In this document: positions 7,617 to 16,282 of the stretch, piece after piece
How positions within the stretch are numbered: the first letter of the stretch is position 1
Layout: every line of letters starts with the position of its first letter
Source: Acidobacteriota bacterium
Lineage (GTDB): Bacteria > Acidobacteriota > Terriglobia > Terriglobales > Acidobacteriaceae
Length of the DNA: 64,000 bases
Reading direction: 5' to 3'
Assembly: GCA_003010405.1 (NCBI GenBank)
Contig: PJLO01000003.1
Location: 1 to 64,000, forward strand
The notes under the pieces: generated by a model
What the model was told of the DNA's origin: nothing
Databases searched by the model: none
What the model saw: the letters and a program-made list of their open reading frames with translations, nothing else
Position numbers and translations under genes: made by a program

Positions 7617-8149
7617 CTATGCACAAAGGTTTGGCGGGATTCTGTTCTGGCACAAAATCGCGGGTTTTACCAGTTCTCGCTGCTGTGCCTCGCGGACGAA
7701 CCGAACTACCGACGCCCTTGAAACTCCATACTTCTTCGCTACATTCGTCAGGCTCATTCCGGCGAGACGGTCGGCCACAAGCGCATAGTGGTCAATATCC
7801 AGCGGCTGGCGACCTAGAGGCAGACCCTCCATCTTCCTGCGTCTCATACCGGCCTTGATGCGCTCCACAATCATGCTGCGTTCGAGTTCACTGATTGCCC
7901 CGAGAACCGTCAGGAACATCCTGCCCATCGCGCCCGTGGTATCGATGTTTTCGCGCTTCGACACGAACTCAATGCCGAGGTCGTCAAGCTCATCGATGAC
8001 CGTTAGGAAATGCTTAGTGGAGCGAGCAATCCGGTCGAAAGCTGCTATGAGCACAACTGAAAACTTGCGCCGACGTGCATCCTTCAGCATGGCGTCCAGA
8101 CCCGGACGACGGGCTTTCGTGCCGGAAATAATATCTGTGTAGCCAACCC
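7617..8149 (-). pseudogene. Serine recombinase (resolvase/invertase) lacking its catalytic N-terminus
   Basis: The frame shows the middle and end of a small serine recombinase: GYTDIISGTKARRPGLDAML, VVLIAAFDRIARS, GIEFVSKRENIDTTGAMGRM and SELERSMIVERIKAGMRRRK, then a C-terminal helix-turn-helix (LTNVAKKYGVSRASVVRFV). Intact members start about 50-60 residues earlier with YARVST, which contains the nucleophilic Ser. Here a TGA stops the frame at about 8150 and that part is missing. The gene is therefore inactive, and marks a break in island A. Confidence 0.8.
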
Positions 8150-8275
8150 TTCGCCCACTCTGGGCTCAATACACTCGGAAGACATTCAACGCTCCTTTGG
8201 CACGATTTGGGCCACCACTGAGGTGCACAGTTTTTTAGGTGAGAGGTCGCTCCAGTAACACTGGTTGCGCTCGCC

Positions 8276-9031
8276 TCATGGTTTAGCGGGAAGAAAGACG
8301 TCCGCGACGAATTGGAACTGCACGGGAAGTTTGAGTTCACCATGCATGGCCGAGACTGCTTTTCGCCACTCATGCTCCGATGTTCGACGGTAAGGGTCAT
8401 CGGTGAAGTAAATATTCACCAGATATGCCGGAACATTGACGACAGCACGCAAGAAAAACAAATGAGCAAGGCGATTGGCGTATTGGTACAAGCATTGCGT
8501 TTGGTTCTCAAACCCCGTCCAAATCGCGGAATCCGGCACACCAAACCAAGATTTTGCCTTGTTCAGGGAATTGCGAATTAAGGCCACAGAGTGCCCGGCA
8601 GCCCTAGTATCGCCTCCATAGCATTCGGCTATGTGACTCTTCGCCTCCACCAGAATGCAGCCTCGATTCTGCCCGGACTCGAAACGACCAAGTGCATCCC
8701 AGCACGGGCCGCCTCTTGGCCAAAATTGCGCTAGCTCCCGCGAATACTCCGATAGTCCGAGGACTCGGAGGAAGTCGTCGTCGCGGTACTCGGTGTACCT
8801 TTCTGGTGCCAATGGCGATACCCAGTGAATCGCAGCGCGTTGGGGGAAACAATTCCCGACTGCATGAGCAACCGCATGGTTTAGCACGTCAGGGAAGTCG
8901 TTTACGTACGTTTGAATCTGCCGCTGGCTCCCCGCGTACGCACGTCCATTTGCATCAACACGCGAGCGTCTTTTTAGGCAAGGCGAGTTGCTCTCGGGAC
9001 TTTTTTGCACGAGGAAGTTATTGCCTCCCAA
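8276..9031 (-). CDS. Hypothetical protein with a nuclease-like core
   Basis: I do not know this 251-residue protein by name. Its centre reads PCWDALGRFESGQNRGCILVEAKSH, which fits the D-...-ExK pattern of PD-(D/E)XK nucleases, preceded by LAQFWPRGGP. The C-terminal part (KSWFGVPDSAIWTG...YQYANRLAHLFFL) looks like a conserved helical region. The start is uncertain: a TTG at 9031 or a GTG at 9010. It is divergent from another nuclease-like gene at 9134. A defence or repair role is possible, but only the motif supports it. Confidence 0.6.
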   Translation of the reverse strand: MGGNNFLVQKSPESNSPCLKRRSRVDANGRAYAGSQRQIQTYVNDFPDVLNHAVAHAVGNCFPQRAAIHWVSPLAPERYTEYRDDDFLRVLGLSEYSRELAQFWPRGGPCWDALGRFESGQNRGCILVEAKSHIAECYGGDTRAAGHSVALIRNSLNKAKSWFGVPDSAIWTGFENQTQCLYQYANRLAHLFFLRAVVNVPAYLVNIYFTDDPYRRTSEHEWRKAVSAMHGELKLPVQFQFVADVFLPAKP

Positions 9032-9133
9032 CCAGAGGACCGGATTTTAGTGAAATTTTGTGAAGCGTACAAGAGAATTGACGAGATAGTATTCGGGAAG
9101 TAGGGTTGCTGAACGTAAAGCCCGGAGTCAACG

Positions 9134-9922
9134 GTGTCTGCTATTTTTCACCAAGTCGATAATCTCATTGACCGCAGCTTGGGTATCACTCACATCGGCT
9201 CCTCAGTGCCCCACTACAGGCATAAGTCCTCTGCTCTTGGCTTGGCTAGAAAGCCACCACTCTTCTGTGCTCAAGACCTCTTCCAAGCGATACTTGAGCA
9301 GCTTCAACAGAACTGGAAAGACGGGCAACTCGCATCTCCAAGAAAAGCGTCTGGTGAGAACTGGCGCTGGGAGAAGAAGCTGTATATCTCACCTAATAAT
9401 AAGAGTGTGGAGAAGCGGTGCGAAAAAGCAATCGCGGCGACATGTGGCATGGAGTGGGTCAATCAGGTGCCGACCGCTTCCGGATTGGTCAACGGGTCGA
9501 ATGAGAAGCATTGCAATATTGACTTGGTTCACCGAATCTCGCCAATTGAATACGAATTCATCGAATTGAAGTATGCTGACGGCACACCGCTTTCCGCTGC
9601 ATTCGAGGTGCTCAAGTACGGCCTACTATATGTGTTTTCAAGGAAGTTCCACTCTGCACTTGGATACTCCCTCGCCTCAAAGCCGATGCTCGCTGCCAAG
9701 ACTGTGAGACTACGAGTGCTGGCACCTGCGAGCTATTACAGCGGATTTCAAATGAGCTGGCTACAATCTGAATTCAATGCTGGTCTGACGCACGTGACCT
9801 CGAGCGAGTTCGAAATGGATTTTCAATTCGAAACGATGCAATGGCCACTAAACGGAGACTGCCTCGCCGCAGTCGCGAGTCGGACTTCGGTTTGGCCTTG
9901 GGCCGCCCGTTTGAGCCAGTGA
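9134..9922 (+). CDS. Hypothetical protein with a PD-(D/E)XK-like motif
   Basis: The 262-residue protein carries NIDLVHRISPIEYEFIELKY at about residues 136-155. This fits the acidic residue followed by a beta-strand E-x-K seen in PD-(D/E)XK proteins. A helical stretch (AAFEVLKYGLLYVFSRKF) follows, as in that fold. No DNA-binding domain or membrane segment is visible. It is divergent from the nuclease-like gene at 8276-9031, with about 100 bases between. The two are not similar enough to be duplicates. Nuclease activity is inference. Confidence 0.55.
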   Translation: MSAIFHQVDNLIDRSLGITHIGSSVPHYRHKSSALGLARKPPLFCAQDLFQAILEQLQQNWKDGQLASPRKASGENWRWEKKLYISPNNKSVEKRCEKAIAATCGMEWVNQVPTASGLVNGSNEKHCNIDLVHRISPIEYEFIELKYADGTPLSAAFEVLKYGLLYVFSRKFHSALGYSLASKPMLAAKTVRLRVLAPASYYSGFQMSWLQSEFNAGLTHVTSSEFEMDFQFETMQWPLNGDCLAAVASRTSVWPWAARLSQ

Positions 9923-10342
9923 ATCATTGCTGCACACCTGAGGAAGTTTAGCGCGGGTTAGAGTGTAGGCGAAGCAAATCGAATAAGGGGTTCGCACGAT
10001 GCAATAGTGACCACTTGGCTCGAATGCTGCCGACCGTCATCGCTTCCGCTGAATCACTCACGACGCTACTGTTCGGCATTCTCGAACACCTCATCAATCA
10101 CAAGCACCAGCTCTTTGGTCGCCACAGATTGCATTGTGTGCCGCACCACTGGTGCAATTCCAGCAGCCCCGCATAAATTACTAGCTTTCGATCTCTGTAC
10201 CCACCAGTGGTCTATCTGGGAAATGTCGTCCTAAGTGTGGGCTATGCGAGATCGTATGCCTACCGATACGGCGGGTGGCATACGGATGGCAAAATTGCGG
10301 CTAGAATTTGGTCTGGAACTCGCTTGAATATATGAGGATGAA
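9923..10342. other. Intergenic stretch without a supported gene
   Basis: Only short frames with poor composition occur here (for example 10007-10234). I found no ribosome site tied to a natural-looking peptide, no RNA gene and no clear hairpin. Confidence 0.5.
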
Positions 10343-10567
10343 CTACTGCAGGTTTTCTACTATACTGCCGGGTCGTTGAATGAATAGAAGGTTGTCTGAC
10401 CCGCTGGAAGTGGGCGCGTGCTTGTCCTGAACATGTGTGTGAAGGTCTGCAGTAGAACACGCCTCATATTCGCAAGCGGGGCACGCCAGTCCTTCGATGA
10501 CGCGGATGGAGCGACATTGGGACGACTGTTTGTTGGACTTGGACGGAAAAGAGATGAGGTCAGCCAT
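10343..10567 (-). CDS. Small protein with one C2H2 zinc-finger motif
   Basis: The 74-residue product contains CPACEYEACSTADLHTHVQD followed by KH: Cys-x2-Cys-x12-His-x4-His, the spacing of a classical C2H2 finger, at about residues 30-51. The N-terminus is polar and basic (FPSKSNKQSSQCRSIRV); the C-terminus is plain. Bacterial fingers of the Ros/MucR type usually have a shorter Cys-to-His spacing. GGGAG lies close to the ATG. A DNA- or protein-binding role in island A is likely but not shown. An overlapping 84-residue frame looks less natural. Confidence 0.55.
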   Translation of the reverse strand: MADLISFPSKSNKQSSQCRSIRVIEGLACPACEYEACSTADLHTHVQDKHAPTSSGSDNLLFIQRPGSIVENLQ

Positions 10568-10669
10568 ACTCCCAAAGTAACATTGAATTCCCAGCCAGCA
10601 ATGAAAACAATCACTCAGTTTTGAATGCTCTTCACTGCCGCTGATGATCGATTAGCAAGCGCCACGATG

Positions 10670-12264
10670 TCACAGGGTCGCCACGACCCGAACCGGGTGA
10701 TGAATATCACCGATACGAGTAGCTGACTCCTCATCCGGGTCAACAACCGCGAGGCCATGTACGTCGCCACGATGAAATTTGAAATTGGCTAATCCCGATT
10801 CAGCGATAAGACGAACAAGAAAGGCGTATACACTCGCCCATCCCTGTCTACCAGCCTCGCACCTAACACCCGGCACATTTCCTCGCCAGTTAGCGGACGG
10901 TCACGAGGAATATCAGCATATTCGTCTGGTATCTCCTCGATGTTCATATCAATCTCCACGAAATCTACATTCGTCCCAATGCATTCGTTCTCCTCAATGG
11001 GAAAACGATAAAGTTTCCGGTCCGGGTCGCACGCATCACGGAAATGACGCCATGTCCGTTTGTAGGGGCGTCCGTCATCACCGATAACGCACTGGCATGA
11101 CTCGCGAAGGTCGTTGAAGCCAATGACGCCATCTCTGAGGCTGACCTGAATGGTATCCTCACCCGGTTGACTGCTGTGCTCCTCTTCCCAAGGGCATGAA
11201 TACAGGTTCCAGAGGCCGTCTCCGGCACAATCAAACCCAGCGATTTTGCCAGCCTCCGAGTATGCTTCGAGGGCTTTCTCCATCATCCAATCTTCGACTC
11301 GGGCATCGCCAATCTCGATGAGTTTTCGCTTACGTTCCTCACGCGCGGGAACTTGTTCAGCGACCTTCATCAAGGATTCTAGGCTTGTGGGCTCCACAGG
11401 CTTGGGCGTGGTGATGACGCCTGACTTCCAGTAAGGGGTATCCGTTTGTATCCCTTTTCTGTTGTAGCTGCCGTAAAACCTCGTCATACGGTTAGCATCT
11501 TTGAGCACGTCAATTTTGCACACACCCGGAACACTGAACGTTTGCTTGAGGTACAACTGCACGCGCTCGACCAGAAGCTCGTTTTCTTCAGTAAGGGCGA
11601 GATTGGGAAGGCGATAGATAAGGTGCCAGCCATTGCCAGACGTAGACACGATAGGGTCGGCGAAGCCAACGCTGTGGAGGTACGCGATGATGCGGTCGCG
11701 AACTTCGGCGGACGCTAGTTTTTCAGCTTCGGTTGCCACATCCCCGTACTGCTGATGCACCTTGTTGATTGCCTTTTGTCGTGCATTGATCATGGCTTGC
11801 GTTGCGTTTGCTGGAAGCTTAGGTATTTTGGCGACCTCGACATCGACGCGCTTTACTGTATCAATGTCCACCAGCAGATTATGGCGGCAGAGGACGCTAT
11901 CTCCTTTTAGGCTTTCGCCTTTTTCAAGGCAATTAGTGACAGCGACCTTCGCGGGGTCTGCCGGATTGGTGCAGATGTAGGTAAACTCGACGTCGTCATC
12001 ATCAATCTCATTTACTATCAGCGCCAGCTTTTTAAAGTTATCGAAGTTTCCGGAGAGCACTATCCCGTCGGACTTCGATTTCATTCGGACGCACACAACA
12101 TGTTCGTTCTCTGTAAATAAGAGCTTGAGATTTCGATAGAGTTCTCGTGCTCTCTGAGATGCCGCGTTCACGGCTGGAACACGACTACCTTGGAGTCTTT
12201 TGGATGGTTCGCAGTCGCCCGGCACAAAGCCTGACGCCGCGACATTTGGATGGATGTCGCTCAT
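10670..12264 (-). CDS. AEP-type primase/replication protein, frameshifted near its end
   Basis: The long frame carries marks of an archaeo-eukaryotic-type primase: LLVDIDTVKR (the DxD metal site), STSGNGWHLIYRLP (the sGxGxH segment) and KIDVLKDANRMTRFYGSYNR. It would prime or replicate the island after excision. The frame as read ends at 10789, but from about 10840 another frame (GWASVYAFLVRLIAESGLAN to the stop at 10670) reads naturally. One extra G in the GGG run at 10837-10839 (CCC on the plus strand) joins them into RDGASVYAFLVRL. I chose the ATG at 12264 (AGGTACAGGAAATG); 12297 is an alternative. Confidence 0.75.
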
Positions 12265-12369
12265 TTCCTGTACCTTTTTCTTAGTTTCCCTTTTCATTCC
12301 CGTTGAGCCACCTCTTCTACTTTGGAAAAGGGCGGGGAAGCCGGAAATGAGAGCCTCCCCCTTTTAAAC

Positions 12370-12413
12370 CCGGCGCGGCCACGCCGGAAGCGCGTACTGG
12401 GTTCGTACGCGCT
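12370..12413. other. Two adjacent perfect hairpins upstream of the primase gene
   Basis: CCGGCG/CGCCGG pairs at 12370-12375 and 12382-12387 with a 6-base loop. One base later, AGCGCGTAC/GTACGCGCT pairs at 12389-12397 and 12405-12413 with a 7-base loop. Both arms are perfect. Neither has a T-run on either strand, so a plain terminator is not a good fit. They lie between the stop at 12483 and the primase start, where an attenuator, a processing site or a replication structure is possible. Confidence 0.6.
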
Positions 12414-12482
12414 CACCTAAGAAAGCCGTAGTTTGGAAATCTTTGCGGCGCTACACAAAAAAGATTTCTTTTACTGCTGCAG

Positions 12483-13052
12483 CTAAAACATCGCGACCGC
12501 ATCGCTCAGGTCTGCGACCCACCTCTCCCAGAGACTGCCAAACGGCAATCCACGCTCGTACTCGACGCGAAAAGGCACGAAGATATCCACTGGCATCCAA
12601 TGAAATGTCTGCTGAAGAACATCTCCGGCGAGGATGACCGTCTTGTCGTTGTACTTCAACCCATCCCCGTAGCTATCGACCAGAAATAAAACACGCGGAA
12701 ACTCGTTCGAGACCTCGTACAGGTGAATGTCCACGCTCTCGGCATACAACGAGTTGACAAACCTCCGTGCCGAGCCAGCTTTGTGAGACAGAAAGCAATC
12801 CTGCACGGGCCGGAAGTCGAGTAGCGAATACAGGCGTGCGGACGTCTCGTTGCGGTTCTTGCGATACTCGTTAGCGTATGAACGAATTAGTTTTTCGGAA
12901 GGTTCCGTGAGGCGCGCAGCAACGAGGTTCATTTCTTTTTCCTCCGTGGCCAGCACATCGACGACGTAAGTATCAACTTGGTTTGCCAGACGTTTTTCTC
13001 GCAAGGAGCTGGTTGCAAGCACGTCCAGTGAATAATCAATCGTGTTAGTCAT
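12483..13052 (-). CDS. Hypothetical protein upstream of the primase
   Basis: The 189-residue protein starts at the ATG at 13052 after AAAAGGAAAAAT; the longer frame to 13100 lacks a good site. It is acidic and soluble, with a helical first half (AARLTEPSEKLIRSYANEYR) and a beta-rich end (PRVLFLVDSYGDGLKYNDKT, HWMPVDIFVPFRVEYERGLP). I do not recognise the family. It is probably in one transcript with the gene at 13190-14089 and the primase, as part of island A's replication or stability module. Confidence 0.6.
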   Translation of the reverse strand: MTNTIDYSLDVLATSSLREKRLANQVDTYVVDVLATEEKEMNLVAARLTEPSEKLIRSYANEYRKNRNETSARLYSLLDFRPVQDCFLSHKAGSARRFVNSLYAESVDIHLYEVSNEFPRVLFLVDSYGDGLKYNDKTVILAGDVLQQTFHWMPVDIFVPFRVEYERGLPFGSLWERWVADLSDAVAMF

Positions 13053-13189
13053 ATTTTTCCTTTTAGGGGGAGCGCTGATAGTTTGTAATTCGCTGCCCAT
13101 CCTGCCTAGAAGGTAATCCCAAGTTTTTGTTTGAAAAACGGATCAAGTCTGGATTTTGGAACGGGAGTTGAACTGGTTTGTCGAGGAGG

Positions 13190-14089
13190 CTACTTAGTCA
13201 AGAAGTACTGATGGAGAGCGTCCAGCTTTGATTTCATTTCGTTATACAGTCGGGGATGTTCCGCTCTGAACGTTGCGAGTTTGCGGTTCAGATCAGAGGG
13301 TGCCCACGATTCTCCAGTGCACGTGTTGGCCACTTCCGCCAGCACATTTCCGGGTGCGATGATGCTGCTTCGTGCGCGTAAATCACCGCTCGCCCTGCGC
13401 GATTCTTTAAGTACCCCTTTGACTTTCGAGCTACGGAGCTTCTTTGACCTTGCATATTGGGATACATACAGGGTGAGATATAAGAGTCCCTTGGACTTTA
13501 GGAGCGTGGTCTCCATCGGCGCAGTGTATGCACCAGCCAATTCCACAATCCACGTCAGGGAATTTTCAAGGAGGGCGAGAGCGTCCTCAGAATGCTCCAG
13601 TTTGGTCATTAACCCCGCCGGAACCGGGAATCCTCCGGTGTCAGCCACCAGCAACAGTTCACGCTGGTAGCGCTGGATCAGTTTTCGAGTAGCTTTCGCG
13701 TTATTGACTACGGCTTCCATGTCCTCGCGGGTTGCGAGTTTTTGTTCATGTCGGTGAAGAGCGTTGTCCTCTCCTTGTGCTCTTTTGTCAGGGACTGACT
13801 TCCAGCCTCCCCCGGAGCGAATCCTTTCCGCTTCGGGGCTCAGTTGAGCGATGCAAAAGTAGATGACCCGGCGTTGGCACCCTGCCGCCACTAGTCGGTC
13901 GACAAGACTCTCGGTTTTGCGTCGGCTATTCCGGACAAATTCTGGGAGCTGATCCGGGGCGGAGCACTCCTCCTTCCATACGCCATTCTCTTCCCAACAT
14001 TCAATCCAGTCGTCGTGGAGACCAAGACGCTCGGCGAGCAGCTCCTCGCTAATTCTCTTGCGATTGGTTTTCTTTCCTTGGGTCGCCAT
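13190..14089 (-). CDS. Hypothetical island protein
   Basis: The 299-residue protein begins MATQGKKTNRKRISEELLAE and is mostly helical and charged. A Lys/Arg-rich segment (SKKLRSSKVKGVLKESRRAS) near residue 220 suggests nucleic-acid contact. No catalytic motif is visible. It lies 137 bases upstream of the 12483-13052 gene on the same strand, and its 5' end faces the integrase region. Clean composition over its full length supports it as real. Function unknown. Confidence 0.6.
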   Translation of the reverse strand: MATQGKKTNRKRISEELLAERLGLHDDWIECWEENGVWKEECSAPDQLPEFVRNSRRKTESLVDRLVAAGCQRRVIYFCIAQLSPEAERIRSGGGWKSVPDKRAQGEDNALHRHEQKLATREDMEAVVNNAKATRKLIQRYQRELLLVADTGGFPVPAGLMTKLEHSEDALALLENSLTWIVELAGAYTAPMETTLLKSKGLLYLTLYVSQYARSKKLRSSKVKGVLKESRRASGDLRARSSIIAPGNVLAEVANTCTGESWAPSDLNRKLATFRAEHPRLYNEMKSKLDALHQYFLTK

Positions 14090-14298
14090 ACCAGAGACCC
14101 CATTGTAGCTGCTGTCTTTGGCTCTGAATCAAGTCCCGCTCAGCAATCGGGAGTTGTTGTATTTTTCGGACTGCCGCCAGCACTGATTATGGGGGCATGA
14201 AGCTCGGGCACAAATCGGATGCAAACACTCTCAAGGAGCATGGTATCGTTGTGCCCGAGACGAGCCCCGGTTATCCGCTGAAAGGAGACATTGAGCGG

Positions 14299-15428
14299 AT
14301 GGCCCGAAGGCGATACCAAAGCCCGAAACCGTTTCGGGAGGGCAACTGGTGGTGGATCAATCCTTGGCAGGACGTGATCTTGGAAGGATTGCAGCCGAAA
14401 TGCTTCGTCCCATGAATCAGGGACTGGAGACAGTTGGTTCAGCCATGTTGTTTGGTGCTTACGTCGAAGGCACTTATCGTTCAGCCGTGATGCCGTTACT
14501 GGCATCCACGACCAGAAGCAACTACAACCATAATCTTAATCGGTACCTGCTACCTATTTTTGGTGATGTTCCATTGCGAGAACTAAGCACATTGACGCTG
14601 CAGAAATATTTCAGCAGCTTAAACGCCAGCCATGCTTCCGCAAGCAAAATCAAGGATGTCTTTGCCAGCGTTCTTAGCAGTGCAGTCCGGTTCGGGATTA
14701 TTTTGAAGAATCCACTTGGCGGTGTACAACTGCCGCCGCCTCGTACAGGCAGGAAAACGAAGGCTACGATCACCCCTGAGCAGTTTAATCAGCTTGTTGA
14801 TAGCATCGCGGAGCCTTACAGCACGATGGTGTATGTTTGCGTTCTGGCGGGACTCAGAGTGAGTGAGCTAATTGGTTTGAAATGGGAGGATGTTCATCAG
14901 GATGCGTTGACGATTGATGAACGCTTCTGCCGCGGCGACTGGGGGTGCCCGAAGACAAACGCCAGCGGTGCAACAATAGGAGTTGATGAAAGCGTGATAG
15001 AGCGGATTCGCCAACTCAAGGGAAAGAAGACGACCATCAACTGGGGAGGGAAGGGAGCCAAGAAGACGTTTGATCTTGTCCCGTCTGATGCACCCGGTGA
15101 TCTCGTCTTTCAGTCCCTGCGGAAGGGCGCACCGATGTCCGACCACAACATACTCACCCGACACATTAAGCCCGTCGGGCGTAAATTGGGGATCGAGTAC
15201 GTAAATTGGCAGGTGCTACGTAGGTCCTATGCTACGTGGCTGGTGCAAGCAGGCGCTGATCCGAAAGCGGTTCAGGGCCTAATGCGCCACTCTCGTATCG
15301 GCACCACGATGGATATCTATGCGCAGTTCGTGCCCGAATCGCAACGACGTGCGGTTGGGCAGCTAATGCAGATGATCACCCAATGCCTCGCCGCAGCAAA
15401 GAAAACCAAAAGCGCAGCGGTGAACTGA
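14299..15428 (+). pseudogene. Tyrosine integrase of island A, disrupted near its N-terminus
   Basis: The N-terminus starts at the ATG at 14299 (MARRRYQSPKPFREGNWWWI) with AAAGGAG upstream, but that frame stops at 14415. The rest continues in another frame from about 14380 (GRIAAEMLRPMNQGLE) through a core-binding domain and a catalytic domain with LAGLRVSELIGLKWED (Arg), LRRSYATWLVQAGADP (second Arg) and HSRIGTTMDIYAQF (His and Tyr). From related proteins I expect a linker of about 20 residues at the junction, so a small deletion plus frameshift is likely. The catalytic half is intact, but the arm-binding part is uncoupled. It lies 66 bases from the 45-bp att repeat. Confidence 0.75.
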
Positions 15429-15494
15429 CAATTTGAATTGGAACGAACCGGAACGTGATTGAGTTTGGGATGGATTGTAAGCTGTTGATTTGTT

Positions 15495-15539
15495 TGGTGG
15501 AGCTAGTCGGGCTCGAACCGACGACCTCATCGTTGCGAA
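15495..15539. repeat. 45-bp copy of the tRNA-Ala 3' half (att site between islands)
   Basis: The 45 bases are identical to 33166-33210, running from the CCA end of the tRNA to just past its anticodon. The match stops sharply at both sides: the next base is T here and C in the tRNA. This is what integration into a tRNA 3' end leaves behind. It forms the right end of island A and the left end of island B. Confidence 0.9.
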
Positions 15540-16282
15540 TTCAACCAGCGAAGCGAGACACAGCGACACAGAAGAAGACCGAATGACATGGAAGGGCAGT
15601 GTTTATGCGGCTCCGGAGTATATTTGCTGCCCTTCACTTGTTACCGAGCGACATGCTCTGAGATGGCCAGATACCGGCATGGATGCCGGGGTTACGACAC
15701 AAACAACGACACAAAACGTGGCGACACAGACCGCGCAGCTTTTAAGGTATCCCCAATTCTCTCGCGCCGAGCCCAGCCCCGCTCCTGCCGGGTTGCGGCT
15801 AATTCGTTATTGTTGACTCCTCATACATGGCGGGGCAGAAAAACCCTCTATAAGCAAAAACTGCTATAAGCACCCACTTCCTCTGCTGGCCTCAGATGGG
15901 CTGGCTGAAGACTTAGGCATCCCGTGGGGTGGGCACGGTATTTCTGGGTTTGGATCATCCCTATCTCTTCTTGCCGATCAGAAAAGTCCTCAGAAAATCA
16001 AAAAAATCAATTAACCCGCTTGGGTTAAAAGGGGTCCGCGGCGTCGATTCCAGCCGTTTTGAGTATTATCCAGCGTTCACCACCAGCGGAAAGCGGGAGC
16101 AAAATTGGTACTTTGGGAACGCCGAGGAAGTGGGGCGACCGGAGGGGGTGGTACTTTTAGCGCCGAAAGTCTTAATATTGGGAGCTGATTTTTTTCGTTT
16201 TGAAGATGTTGGCGGAATTCCCTCTTTGTCAGCCTGTAAGGGATGGGGAGGTCCATATAGCGGTCTGTGACTTGCAACAAAG
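15540..16282. other. Left end of island B, no supported gene
   Basis: Frames of 93-113 residues exist, but their composition is poor. At 15688-15716, 27 of 29 bases match 33094-33122, the 3' end of integrase B; in one frame it reads GYDTNNDTK against GYDTKSDTK. The rest holds short AT-rich and GC-rich stretches and probably the promoter of the helicase operon starting at 16283, but I cannot place it. Confidence 0.5.
15564..15728. repeat. Four CGACACA motifs near the left end of island B
   Basis: Copies start at 15564, 15695, 15707 and 15722. The pair at 15695/15707 has the same 12-base step as the pair at 33101/33113 near the right end. Repeats of this kind beside a core site could be arm-type integrase-binding sites. 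A remnant of integrase coding sequence is the alternative. Confidence 0.4.

Larger units (their letters stand above)
1..15539. mobile_element. Genomic island A, tRNA-Ala-targeting, left end outside the window
   Basis: It ends at the tRNA-half repeat at 15495-15539, with its integrase beside it, a primase module and varied cargo. I found no third copy of the repeat in 1-15494, so the left junction is outside the window or lost. Broken integrase and serine recombinase genes suggest it is no longer mobile by itself. Confidence 0.6.

Noticed and set aside
15490-15816. 108-residue frame starting in the att repeat
   Set aside because: Its first residues are a translation of the tRNA half, a common artefact. 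The rest has no protein character apart from the short integrase-end match.
15929-16270. 113-residue frame before the helicase operon
   Set aside because: There is no ribosome site and the amino-acid order looks random. It is treated as island-end DNA.
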